A DNA stretch of 12,267 bases from an uncultured Bacilli bacterium (GCA_948543905.1 CAOVIS010000002.1:1-12267), one strand, 5' to 3'; numbered from the stretch's first letter, positions 1 to 7,404 are shown. The notes: generated by a model from the sequence alone, not told the origin. Made by a program: numbers and translations.

Positions 1-1
1 A

Positions 2-1222
2 AAATGGCGGGGGTTGGTTAATGATATTACAAGTAATGAGGCGATTGAAGCAATTAATAAAGGTGGTTTAAAATTTTATATTGGAATAGATCCAACTGGG
101 GATACAATGCATATTGGACATTATTGTACAGTAATAGCTATAGCAAAAAGACTTATGGATGCCGGACATACGCCTATTATAATTGCTGGTGGAGGAACGG
201 GGTTAATTGGAGATCCTAAACCGAATGTAGAACGACCTATGATTAGTAAAGAGGCAGTTAAACATAATATAGAGCGTATTCAAAAGCAAGTTAATCATTT
301 TTTAAAAGGCAATATAAAGATTGTTAATAATGCGGATTGGTTACTTGAAATGAATGCAATTGATTTTTTAAGAGATTATGGAAAACATTTTAATATTAAT
401 TATATGCTTGCTAAAGATACGGTAAAAAGAAGGTTAGATATTGGTATTACCTATACGGAGTTTTCTTATATGATTTTACAATCAATAGATTTTTTGAAAC
501 TTTATGAAAATTATGGTGTTACAATGCAAATTGGTGGACAAGATCAATGGGGAAATATTACATCTGGTCTTGAATTAATCAGAAAAATTCATGGAGATAG
601 TAAATGCTATGGATTTACAGTGCCTCTAATTACAAGGGCAGATGGCACGAAATTTGGTAAAAGTGAATCAGGGGAAGCTTTATGGCTTGATAAAGATAAA
701 ACTTCAAGTTATGAGTTATATCAATATTTAATAAATGTAGAAGATGAAATGGTTATTGATTATCTTAAAAAACTTACTTTTTTACCTCGAGAAGAAATTG
801 AAGATATTGCTAAAAAACATGAGGCGGCTCCAGAATCTAGAGTAGCTCATAAAAAATTGGCAGAAGAAATTATTACTTTTTTACATGGTAAAGAAGAATT
901 TATGCATGCTCAAGAGATAAGTAAAAAATTATTTAGTGATAGTGTAAATGAGTTATCAAGTGAAGATATTATGGCTTCTTTAAAAGGCGTTCCAAAAGTA
1001 GAAGTTAAAATAAATGATAATATTGTTGATTTTTTAGTAGATGAGAGTATATGTAGTAGTAAAAGGGAAGCTAGAGAATTAATAGGTGCTGGTGCTATTT
1101 GTATTAATAATCGAAAAATTAGTGATTTTGATTATGTAATAAGTGCTAGTGATACGATAGGAAATAAAGTTATGATTGTTAAAAAAGGAAAAAAGAACTA
1201 TTATTTAGCAGAAGTTAAATAA
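2..1222 (+). CDS. tyrS: Tyrosyl-tRNA synthetase, 5'-truncated by window edge
   Basis: Class I aminoacyl-tRNA synthetase that charges tRNA-Tyr in the cytoplasm. The frame is open to the left edge: codons 2-13 read K-W-R-G before L-V-N-D, matching the conserved KWRGL-type N-terminal motif of TyrRS. The true start therefore lies outside the window, and only about ten residues should be missing. Visible hallmarks are the HIGH motif (HIGHY, around base 110-125), the GGxTGLIGDP stretch, the tyrosine-site GGQDQWGN segment, and KFGKS as the KMSKS-loop equivalent near base 650. A C-terminal S4-like RNA-binding domain covers roughly the last 75 residues (SKREARELI...GAICINN). The 406 visible residues fit the family's usual ~410-425. 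An intrinsic terminator follows directly, so it probably ends its transcription unit. Confidence 0.97.
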   Translation, partial: KWRGLVNDITSNEAIEAINKGGLKFYIGIDPTGDTMHIGHYCTVIAIAKRLMDAGHTPIIIAGGGTGLIGDPKPNVERPMISKEAVKHNIERIQKQVNHFLKGNIKIVNNADWLLEMNAIDFLRDYGKHFNINYMLAKDTVKRRLDIGITYTEFSYMILQSIDFLKLYENYGVTMQIGGQDQWGNITSGLELIRKIHGDSKCYGFTVPLITRADGTKFGKSESGEALWLDKDKTSSYELYQYLINVEDEMVIDYLKKLTFLPREEIEDIAKKHEAAPESRVAHKKLAEEIITFLHGKEEFMHAQEISKKLFSDSVNELSSEDIMASLKGVPKVEVKINDNIVDFLVDESICSSKREARELIGAGAICINNRKISDFDYVISASDTIGNKVMIVKKGKKNYYLAEVK

Positions 1223-1230
1223 ATTTTTGA

Positions 1231-1273
1231 CAAGGTCTGGTTTTATGGTTAAAATTGGGCCTTGATTTTTTTT
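1231..1273 (+). terminator. Intrinsic terminator of tyrS
   Basis: Stem CAAGGTCT (1231-1238) pairs with GGGCCTTG (1257-1264) with two G-U wobbles, followed by an A and eight T. It lies 8 nt after the tyrS stop. Confidence 0.85.
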
Positions 1274-1293
1274 AAGAAATTATAATTTTGTAG

Positions 1294-1321
1294 TTTACAA
1301 ATGAAAAATTATAGGTATAAT
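1294..1321 (+). promoter_or_regulatory. Sigma-A-type promoter for the 352-aa gene
   Basis: TTTACA (1294-1299), 16-bp spacer, perfect TATAAT (1316-1321). The expected transcription start near 1328 leaves a leader of about 15 nt containing the AGGAG at 1335-1339. Confidence 0.75.
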
Positions 1322-1342
1322 GAAAATTAGAGATAGGAGTTT

Positions 1343-2401
1343 ATGATGCGAGAAGAAGATTGGAATATTTGTATGGCTATGCCAGGAAAAGAAATGGTAA
1401 AAATACTAACTAGTGAGTATAATGTTTTAGAAATAAAAGACAGAATAGATAAAGGATTGATTTCGTTAGAAGAAATTAATCAAAGAATAGAAAAGTCTAA
1501 TGATGGGCCATTTATATTTATTATGATGATAAGTATTGAAGGAATAGACTTACTTAAATGTGCTCATAATTTAATTAAAACAGAAGAGTTAGAATTAATG
1601 TTTAAGGCTGCTAAATTTGTAGCGAATGGTAATTATGACAATAAAGAATTAGTTATTCGAGAACTTACTAAAGGATTTATAAAAGCTCATAGTCCTTATT
1701 ATTTATATTATATGGCAAGAGATGTTAAGGGAGCTCCTATAAGTTTTATTAGAAAAGCATTAAAACAGAAATCTAATCGTGATGTTGATTTTTATTTTAT
1801 ACGAGATATAAAAGATGAAAATATAGATGATTTTAAAAATAATGCAATAGATCGAGCTTTAAGTGGTGATATTAGGGCAATTTTACAAATGGTTCCTTAT
1901 GTTGATAATGATAATATTTTTACATTAGTAGATGCTATAGGTAAATTAAAAGTTGATGAAGAGTATACAACTTATGTTTATCTTTTAGCTTGTAAATTAT
2001 ATCCAAGATTTCAATGTTTAGAAGAAGAGTTTTCAGGTATAACAGGTTTGGTAATGGAAAGATTAGCAGAATTTGTGATGAAAACATTAGATTATCAAAT
2101 GATGCATAGATTTATTATAGAGTTTCCTGAAGCTCCTTATAAAAGACTAATGGATAAAATGTTAGAAGTGATTTTAAGAAAAGGAGAGAGTGGAGCCTTA
2201 AATCGGTTTGCTCAGATAGCAGCTTTGGGTAATGCAAGTTCAAGATATGCAGTACATAAAATTATTATGTTACAAAATATAGAATTAATAGATTTAGCTT
2301 TATCTTTAGTTAAAGATGATAAATTATTAATACTTTTAAGTGATGCTAAATCAAGATTAACTGAGGAAGATAGGGGAAGAGTTTTACAAATAACTAGTTA
2401 A
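1343..2401 (+). CDS. Hypothetical protein, helical, 352 aa
   Basis: I do not recognise this protein. It is soluble-looking, with no signal peptide or convincing membrane span, and is rich in Leu/Ile/Lys/Glu. Amphipathic helical stretches recur throughout, such as LIKTEELELMFKAAKFVAN, SGDIRAILQMVPYVDNDN and the final IELIDLALSLVKDDKLL. That texture is compatible with an alpha-solenoid (HEAT/TPR-like) scaffold, but no repeat consensus can be asserted by eye. AGGAG at 1335-1339 sits 3 nt before the first ATG (1343) and 6 nt before the second in-frame ATG (1346), so the second is the likelier start; the difference is one residue. The gene is monocistronic by appearance, with its own promoter and a tyrS terminator upstream. 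Base composition matches its neighbours, so nothing suggests recent transfer. Confidence 0.85.
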   Translation: MMREEDWNICMAMPGKEMVKILTSEYNVLEIKDRIDKGLISLEEINQRIEKSNDGPFIFIMMISIEGIDLLKCAHNLIKTEELELMFKAAKFVANGNYDNKELVIRELTKGFIKAHSPYYLYYMARDVKGAPISFIRKALKQKSNRDVDFYFIRDIKDENIDDFKNNAIDRALSGDIRAILQMVPYVDNDNIFTLVDAIGKLKVDEEYTTYVYLLACKLYPRFQCLEEEFSGITGLVMERLAEFVMKTLDYQMMHRFIIEFPEAPYKRLMDKMLEVILRKGESGALNRFAQIAALGNASSRYAVHKIIMLQNIELIDLALSLVKDDKLLILLSDAKSRLTEEDRGRVLQITS

Positions 2402-2414
2402 TAGGCTAGTGTCC

Positions 2415-2443
2415 TTAAGATAATTTATTTTTAAACATATGAT
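2415..2443 (+). promoter_or_regulatory. Possible promoter for the 82-aa protein
   Basis: TTAAGA (2415-2420), 17-bp spacer, TATGAT (2438-2443). The -35 is weak, and the start would fall right at the Shine-Dalgarno (2449-2454), giving a leader of only about 11 nt. An AT-rich chance match is possible. Confidence 0.35.
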
Positions 2444-2461
2444 ATTCTAGGAGGATAAATT

Positions 2462-2710
2462 ATGTATAAAAATAATATGTATTATAATTCTAATTCTTAT
2501 GTTAATAATGGAGATAGACAATTCTTTTTCCCATTTTTAACTGGAGCATTAGTAGGTGGAGCGGCAGTGGGACTTACAAGACCTAGACCTATTTATAATG
2601 TAGCACCAAATCCGGGATATCAACCAGGACCTAGACCGCCTTATTATGCACCAGGAGCCCCTTATTCTTATTATTCTTATGGGGGTTATATTCCTGGTGG
2701 TTATAGATAA
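2462..2710 (+). CDS. Small Gly/Pro/Tyr-rich protein, 82 aa
   Basis: Start supported by AGGAGG (2449-2454), 7 nt before ATG. The N-terminal 20 residues are Asn/Tyr-rich. Residues about 21-38 (FFFPFLTGALVGGAAVGL) form a short hydrophobic segment with glycine-zipper spacing. The C-terminal half is dominated by Pro, Tyr and Gly (PGYQPGPRPPYYAPGAP, then YSYYSYGGY). This architecture resembles small coat- or surface-associated proteins of spore-forming Bacillota, but I cannot place it in a named family. It sits just upstream of a Cse60 homologue and a SpoVB/MurJ-like flippase, so a spore or envelope role is a reasonable inference, not a demonstration. An intrinsic terminator right after it makes it a separate unit from cse60. 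Confidence 0.85.
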   Translation: MYKNNMYYNSNSYVNNGDRQFFFPFLTGALVGGAAVGLTRPRPIYNVAPNPGYQPGPRPPYYAPGAPYSYYSYGGYIPGGYR

Positions 2711-2717
2711 TGTTTAG

Positions 2718-2749
2718 AAGTTTTACTTTTTAGGAGTAAAGCTTTTTTT
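2718..2749 (+). terminator. Intrinsic terminator of the 82-aa gene
   Basis: GTTTTACT (2720-2727) pairs with AGTAAAGC (2735-2742), one G-U wobble, loop of 7 nt, followed by seven T. Flanking A/T bases extend the stem. Confidence 0.8.
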
Positions 2750-2750
2750 C

Positions 2751-2779
2751 TGTACATAAATAAAAAATTATGATAAAAT
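2751..2779 (+). promoter_or_regulatory. Extended -10 promoter upstream of cse60-flippase
   Basis: TGTACA (2751-2756), 17-bp spacer, TAAAAT (2774-2779) preceded by TGA (extended -10). It lies about 80 nt upstream of the cse60 start, leaving a leader that contains an inverted repeat, TAAGATAT (2801-2808) / ATATCTTA (2836-2843). Confidence 0.5.
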
Positions 2780-2860
2780 TAAAAAGAAATATTGCAATTT
2801 TAAGATATTTCGACAATAAATTTGCTTTATATGTGATATCTTATATTTAGGTGAAGGATA

Positions 2861-3034
2861 ATGAAAGTCAAAATATTTGATGAGTCACATGAAGCGGATT
2901 TAGAAGTAGATGTAAATAATTTTTTGGCAGCTTTAGAAGGCGAAGTTATTGATATTAAATTCCATACAGCTATAGCAATGTTTGGAGAAGAACAAATTTA
3001 TTGTTTTACAGCAATGATTATTTATACAAATTAG
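2861..3034 (+). CDS. cse60: Cse60-family sporulation protein, 57 aa
   Basis: The translation begins MKVKIFDESHEADLEVDVN, continues through a GEVIDIKFHTAIAM stretch and ends QIYCFTAMIIYTN. The opening KVK-F-DE-HE-DLE, the central VIDIK and the QIYCF-AM-IY ending are the pattern of the Cse60 family. In Bacillus subtilis Cse60 is a ~60-aa protein made under the mother-cell sigma factor SigE; its biochemical role is not established as far as I know. AGGTGA (2849-2854) with a following GAAGG supports the ATG at 2861. The stop codon (3032-3034) overlaps the Shine-Dalgarno of the flippase gene, so the two are almost certainly co-transcribed. Family assignment is from motif memory, but length and pattern both fit. 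Confidence 0.82.
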   Translation: MKVKIFDESHEADLEVDVNNFLAALEGEVIDIKFHTAIAMFGEEQIYCFTAMIIYTN

Positions 3035-3047
3035 AGGTGAAGTGTTT

Positions 3048-4698
3048 TTGAAAAAAAATTCATTTATTGAAGGAACAATTATCGCAACTGTTGCAATTGT
3101 ACTTGTTAAAATACTTGGAATGCTTTATGTAATTCCTTTTTATGCGACGGTTGGTGTGCAAGGAGCAGCATTGTATGCTTATGCTTATAATATATATAGT
3201 TTATTTTTAGAGATTTCAACTGCGGGTATTCCTAATGCCGTTAGTAAACTTATTAATGAATATAATACTTTAAATAAACAAGAAGCAAAAATTAGGACTT
3301 TTAAGTTAGGTAAAAAAATATTAGGTTTTATTGCTATTACAGCTTTTATTATTTTATTTGTATTTGCACCACTTATAGCAAAACTTATTATGGGAGATAT
3401 GGCTGGTGCTAATAGTGTAGAAGATATAAGTTTTGTAATTCGTTGTGTTTCTTTTGCACTTCTTATTTTTCCTTTTCTTAGCGTTTCTAGAGGTTTTTTT
3501 CAAGGTCATAATATTATATATGTTTCAAGTTTTTCTCAAGTAATTGAACAAGTTGCTCGTGTAAGTGTTATAATATTTGGTAGTTATATTGCTTTAAATT
3601 TTTTAGGACTTTCTAATGCACATGCGGTTGGAGTAGCAACTTTTGGAGCTTTTATTGGAGGTTTTTGTGCTTATTTATATGTTCGCAAAAAACTTGTTAA
3701 TAATAAAAAAGAATTAGCTTTAGATACTAATTTTCTAGTAAAAGATGAAGTTACGAATAAAGAGATAATTAAGAAAATTATTAGTTATGCTATACCAGTT
3801 GTAATTGTTAGTATTGCATTTACAATTTATAATAATATTGATATGATTTTAACTCTTAGAGTTATGGATTATATAGGCAGTTACGAGGCTTTAGAAGTAG
3901 AATTTATTGCGACAGCGATTAGTACTTGGGCATCTAAGATTAGTCTTATAGTGACATGGACTAGGACTTTCTAGTAGTATGATTCCAGCAATGGTTGAGG
4001 CATATACATTAAAAAATTATACTGATGTTAATCATAAGTTTAATAAAGCAATTGAAATTATTATTTTTATTACGGTGCCGATGTGTATTGGAATATCTTT
4101 ACTTAGTGGGCCTATTTGGACAATTTTTTATGGAGAAAGTACTCTTGGAGCAAGTATTTTAGCAGTTTGTATTTTTTCACCACTTTTTACAAATTTATTT
4201 ACAGTCTCTAATTTTACATTACAAAGTATGAATAAATTTAAAATAGTGTATATAAGTGCTATAAGTGGAATTTTAATTAATACACTTTTAGATGTACCTT
4301 TTATGCTTATGTTTGATGTAATAGGCATTCCAGCTTATTATGGAGCGACGCTAGCAACAGTAGTTGGTCTTGGTTTTGCTTTAGTTTTGGCGATGTTAAT
4401 TTTAAAGAAAGAATACAATTTTAAATATAATGAGATTAAGATAGTTACGAAAAAATGTTTAGTACCACTTAGTACGATGATAGTAGTAGTTCTTTTAATG
4501 CGAATTTTCTTACCAATTAATCTTAGTAGTAGGGCATCTTGTATTATGTTTACAGCCTTAATAAGTGTAATGGGAGCTATAGTTTATTTTATTGTTTCAA
4601 AACAAATGGGATTAATAGAAGAAGTTTTGGGTAAGGATTTTTTAGAAAAAGTAAAAAATAAATTTAGTTTAAAGAAAAAAAGGTCGATTAAGACCTAG
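3048..4698 (+). pseudogene. SpoVB/MurJ-like polysaccharide/lipid flippase, frameshifted
   Basis: Integral membrane protein of the MVF/oligosaccharide-flippase superfamily, which moves lipid-linked envelope precursors across the membrane. The first part opens with NSFIEGTIIATVAIVLVKIL and carries the family's GxxN-type loop (STAGIPNAVSKLINEY) and SRGFFQGHN. The frame breaks near 3957: upstream it reads through ASKISLIVT into TAG at 3972-3974, while the next frame supplies GLGLSSSMIPAMVEAYTL, the expected continuation, and runs to 4698. One extra base or a loss of 2 (or 5) bases explains it. Joined length is about 550 residues, normal for the family. Both halves look intact, so a recent lesion or assembly error is likely. 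The preferred start is TTG 3048, 7 nt after AGAGGTGA (3033-3040); GTG 3042 is too close to it. Linkage to cse60 favours a SpoVB-like, spore-cortex role. Confidence 0.85.
4675..4696 (-). terminator. Minus-strand terminator inside the flippase 3' end
   Basis: Read on the minus strand: AGGTC (4696-4692), 6-nt loop, GACCT (4685-4681), then a run of T (4681-4675). It serves the Asn-rich gene (stop at 4701-4699) and lies within the last codons of the convergent flippase. The plus strand has no T-run after the hairpin. Confidence 0.65.
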
Positions 4699-5031
4699 TT
4701 AAAGCATATAAATATTATTAGTATTCTCAATATCTTCAGTTGAATAAAGAGTATTATTTTCTAATTTAGTTAAGCGATGGTCAATGCGATTTATCAAGCG
4801 TTCTATTTTAGATAGTCTTGATTCTAATTCAGAGGTATTGTTAGCAATAGCTTGATTATCAACATTATTATACATCTGGGGCATTCCATTTGGCATAGGT
4901 CCGGCATAAAAACTACTGTTATAATTACTACTAGTTATTCCAGGATTTGCAATGTTTATATTAGGCATACCAAAATTGTTTGCATTCATCATGCTTGATT
5001 CAGCAAAAAAAGTATTACGGTCTTTTTTCAT
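4699..5031 (-). CDS. Asn-rich protein with C-terminal coiled coil, 110 aa
   Basis: I do not recognise a family. Residues 1-65 are low-complexity and rich in Asn, Met, Ser and Pro (for example NFGMPNINIANPG and FYAGPMPNGMPQMYNN), probably disordered. Residues about 66-93 (TSELESRLSKIERLINRIDHRL) show heptad-spaced Leu/Ile, indicating a short coiled coil and likely self-association. There is no signal peptide or membrane span. AGGTGG (minus strand, 5047-5042) lies 10 nt before the ATG at 5031-5029. Its stop codon directly abuts the stop of the convergent flippase, and it is divergent from trmB. The composition recalls small spore- or surface-associated proteins of Bacillota, but that is only an impression. 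Confidence 0.78.
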   Translation of the reverse strand: MKKDRNTFFAESSMMNANNFGMPNINIANPGITSSNYNSSFYAGPMPNGMPQMYNNVDNQAIANNTSELESRLSKIERLINRIDHRLTKLENNTLYSTEDIENTNNIYML

Positions 5032-5050
5032 AAGATTTTATCCACCTCAG

Positions 5051-5059
5051 TATATTATA
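5051..5059. promoter_or_regulatory. Overlapping divergent -10 elements (trmB / Asn-rich gene)
   Basis: The near-symmetric TATATTATA offers TATATT on the plus strand (5051-5056, toward trmB) and TATAAT on the minus strand (5059-5054, toward the Asn-rich gene). Neither has a good -35, so both calls are tentative. If both are used, the two genes compete for one melting site. Confidence 0.35.
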
Positions 5060-5088
5060 TGTAAATTTAGAGAAAGTAGTGATTTAAA

Positions 5089-5718
5089 ATGAGACTTAGA
5101 AGTTTGAAAGATAAGGATATTTTGTTAGATAATTGTGATTATTTAATTAAAAATTATAAAGAAATAAAAGGCAATTGGCAGAAAAAATTTAAAAATAATA
5201 ATCCTATTCATTTAGAAATTGGGATGGGGAAAGGTGATTTTATCCAAGGTATGGCAAGGAAGTATCCCGATATTAATTTTATAGGAATTGAAAAGTATGA
5301 TAAAGTTATTGGACGGGCGATAAAAAAATATCCAGTTAAACTTCCTAATTTATTTGTAATTAATATGGATGCTAAAGATTTAGAAAAAGCTTTTGACAAA
5401 GAAATTAGTCATATATATCTTAATTTTTCAGATCCTTGGCCTAAAGATAGGCATGCGAAGAGAAGACTTACAAGTATAGAGTTTTTAAAAATTTATGATA
5501 AGGTATTTAAAGATAAAAAAAGAATTACTTTAAAAACAGATAATTTAATATTGTTTGCAAGTTCTTTAGTTAGTTTAAATAATTATGGTTATAAATTTTT
5601 GAATGTTAATTTAGATTTAGCAAATAGTGATATTCCTAATGTGTTAACAGAATATGAAGTTAAGTTTCAAAATATGGGAGTTAGAATTAATTATTTGGAT
5701 GTAGAAAAATTAAATTAA
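5089..5718 (+). CDS. trmB: tRNA (guanine-N7-)-methyltransferase
   Basis: SAM-dependent enzyme that methylates G46 in the tRNA variable loop. Visible motifs are the SAM-binding EIGMGKGDF (residues 43-51), IGIEKYDKV (64-73) closing the second Rossmann strand, the TrmB signature NFSDPWPK (112-119) followed by RHAKRR (121-126), and the C-terminal TEYE..F..MG..I segment (187-200). Length 209 aa is typical. The Shine-Dalgarno upstream of ATG 5089 is weak (only purine-rich AGAAAG), but the MRLRS start matches the family. The gene ends convergently with the sortase gene, the two coding regions overlapping by 9 bp (5710-5718). Confidence 0.96.
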   Translation: MRLRSLKDKDILLDNCDYLIKNYKEIKGNWQKKFKNNNPIHLEIGMGKGDFIQGMARKYPDINFIGIEKYDKVIGRAIKKYPVKLPNLFVINMDAKDLEKAFDKEISHIYLNFSDPWPKDRHAKRRLTSIEFLKIYDKVFKDKKRITLKTDNLILFASSLVSLNNYGYKFLNVNLDLANSDIPNVLTEYEVKFQNMGVRINYLDVEKLN

Positions 5719-7314
5719 AACAGCATGTATTACAAGACGTTTATTGCCATTATCACTACAAGTAGATAAAGTTAAAATTTTGGAATTAGCACTTACAGGA
5801 ACATTGAAGTCGTAGATACTTCTTTTAGTTAACATAGCAATAAAATCAAGATAATCAACGTCATCTTTAAAATATATTTTTAGATAATCATTAGTAACGG
5901 GAGTTCGGTATATAGAAAATATTTTAAAAGTCATATTTTCATAAAGAGTATTATAAGTAATTAACTGATTATCAGGGTTGGTATACCAATTTTTATTAGT
6001 GGTTTTATGAAGAGTGCCAAACATAACGCCACTATAATACATGTTATGACCATATATGATGTTATTTTTATCTAAATTCATAGGATTGTTGCGGAAATCT
6101 AAATAAACCCAACCATTCATATTTTTTTCTTTTTTAATATTATGTTCAAGATAGTAATCATTGTCTTTTGCTTGAACAACGGGATAGTCAACATTAGTAT
6201 TATTAACTTTTAATTCACCTACAACTTCTTCGTTTACGGATAATAGGGAAGCTAATTTTTCATTGGTTATTAATTTGACAGGATTAGCTGGTTCTTCAGG
6301 TTTTGGTGTACTTTGTTTATTTTCTTCGTTTTTTTCGGCAATTATTTTATTTACTTCTTCTTTAGGTGTTAGTTCGATAACTTGGGCTAAATCATTTTGA
6401 ATGGCATTAACTTCTTTTAATGCTATATAATTAGATACGCCGATATAAGTTACTACTAAAATAACAAGACTAGAGATAATAACACATACTTTTAAAGTAT
6501 TAGTAATAGTTTGTTTAAAAATGTTTTGATCTAAATATTCTTTAGAGTATTCTAGAGATAGTTCTATTTTGTATTTACGTTTATATTTACGGTTTATATC
6601 TCTTAAGTAATTAATTATTTTTTCATCATTAATGTTTTCATGAATAACAATTTTGATATTGTTTTTGTTTTCTTTAATTAAAGTTTTAATGATAGTTTCT
6701 AATTCTGTGTTTATAAGTTTACTTAAGTGAATTACTTTTAAATATTTGTTTATTTTGCAGAAATTTGTAAAGTCAATTAAATCTTCTAAAGTAAAGGGAA
6801 GGGTTATTCTAACGTTAGTTTTATAGTATATATTTGAATATTTGATGAGATTATTTTTTTCCATAAAGTTGCTAATGTAAAGGATTTCGCCTCTAGTTTC
6901 ACAGATAATTCCCGCTTTATCTAAGAGTTCAATCATAAATGGTTGGATGGTGGAACAATTTAAGTTTTTAATTGTTTTTAGATTAATTAAAGCTTCGCAA
7001 ACACTATAAGTTAAAGGCTCTTCTTCTTTGATATAAAGAGAAGTTAGCATGTTTGATTTAGATAATAGGGGGATTATTAATAAACTTAAATCCATTTTGG
7101 AAATCATGACTTGTGATACATTATATTGAATCGATAATTCTTTGATAAATGAAGATAAAATTTTGGTATTTTCAGTTATATATGCATCACTAAAAATAAG
7201 TTCATTGTTACTAATAATATTAGTGTTAATTAAATCGTTATTAATTGTGCTATTATTAGTTTTATATGAAAATATTATGGTATTATTTTTAATATTTATT
7301 AAAATTTTTTTCAT
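5710..7314 (-). CDS. Class B-like sortase with large cytoplasmic N-terminal region
   Basis: Sortases are membrane-anchored cysteine transpeptidases that join secreted proteins to the cell wall. The C-terminal ~165 residues are a class B-type catalytic domain: DYPVVQAKDNDYYLEHN, NGWVYLDFRNN, YGHNM with catalytic His423, TLSTCS with Cys519, and Arg526 in KRLVIHA. One membrane segment (about 275-296, VCVIISSLVILVVTYIGV) precedes a Glu/Lys/Pro-rich stalk. Residues 1-~270 form an extra, presumably cytoplasmic region of alternating hydrophobic and charged segments that I cannot assign. Typical SrtB enzymes are ~230-300 aa; this one is 534. The start ATG is at 7314 because AAGGTGGAG (7326-7318) sits just before it; an in-frame ATG at 7350 has no ribosome site. 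The gene is divergent from a sorting-signal protein at 7442, its likely substrate. Confidence 0.9.
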   Translation of the reverse strand: MKKILINIKNNTIIFSYKTNNSTINNDLINTNIISNNELIFSDAYITENTKILSSFIKELSIQYNVSQVMISKMDLSLLIIPLLSKSNMLTSLYIKEEEPLTYSVCEALINLKTIKNLNCSTIQPFMIELLDKAGIICETRGEILYISNFMEKNNLIKYSNIYYKTNVRITLPFTLEDLIDFTNFCKINKYLKVIHLSKLINTELETIIKTLIKENKNNIKIVIHENINDEKIINYLRDINRKYKRKYKIELSLEYSKEYLDQNIFKQTITNTLKVCVIISSLVILVVTYIGVSNYIALKEVNAIQNDLAQVIELTPKEEVNKIIAEKNEENKQSTPKPEEPANPVKLITNEKLASLLSVNEEVVGELKVNNTNVDYPVVQAKDNDYYLEHNIKKEKNMNGWVYLDFRNNPMNLDKNNIIYGHNMYYSGVMFGTLHKTTNKNWYTNPDNQLITYNTLYENMTFKIFSIYRTPVTNDYLKIYFKDDVDYLDFIAMLTKRSIYDFNVPVSANSKILTLSTCSDNGNKRLVIHAVLI

Positions 7315-7330
7315 ATACTCCACCTTATAT

Positions 7331-7339
7331 ATAATAGCA
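7331..7339 (-). promoter_or_regulatory. Possible extended -10 for the sortase gene
   Basis: On the minus strand TGC-TATTAT (7339-7331), an extended -10 without a clear -35. The start would fall in or at the Shine-Dalgarno, so the leader would be ~10 nt. This further argues that the ATG at 7350 is not used. Confidence 0.35.
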
Positions 7340-7395
7340 TATCTTGACATTTTTTTAAATAATTTATAAAAAAATATTTCTTTTTTACATTTTTA

Positions 7396-7404
7396 TGGTA
7401 TAAT
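7396..7404 (+). promoter_or_regulatory. Extended -10 promoter for the sorting-signal protein
   Basis: TGG followed by perfect TATAAT (7399-7404). There is no good -35, which is usual for extended -10 promoters. The start near 7411 leaves a ~30-nt leader with AGAGGT (7428-7433). Confidence 0.55.

Noticed and set aside
14..16. TTG as the start of tyrS
   Set aside because: Codons 2-13 encode KWRG in the same open frame, which is the conserved TyrRS N-terminus; the gene runs in from outside the window.
2394..2411. ACTAG / CTAGT inverted repeat after the 352-aa gene as a terminator
   Set aside because: Only 5 bp with an 8-nt loop and no T-run follows.
3951..3975. Programmed frameshift in the flippase
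   Set aside because: No slippery heptamer, no SD-like stimulator and no strong downstream stem near 3957; a lesion or sequencing error is simpler.
4128..5399. Short minus-strand open frames at 4128-4328 and 5208-5399
   Set aside because: They are antisense to the flippase and trmB, lack ribosome sites and have no recognisable composition.
7315..7350. 12-residue N-terminal extension of the sortase from ATG 7350
   Set aside because: No ribosome site precedes it, and the extension contains the AAGGTGGAG and a -10-like element that serve ATG 7314.
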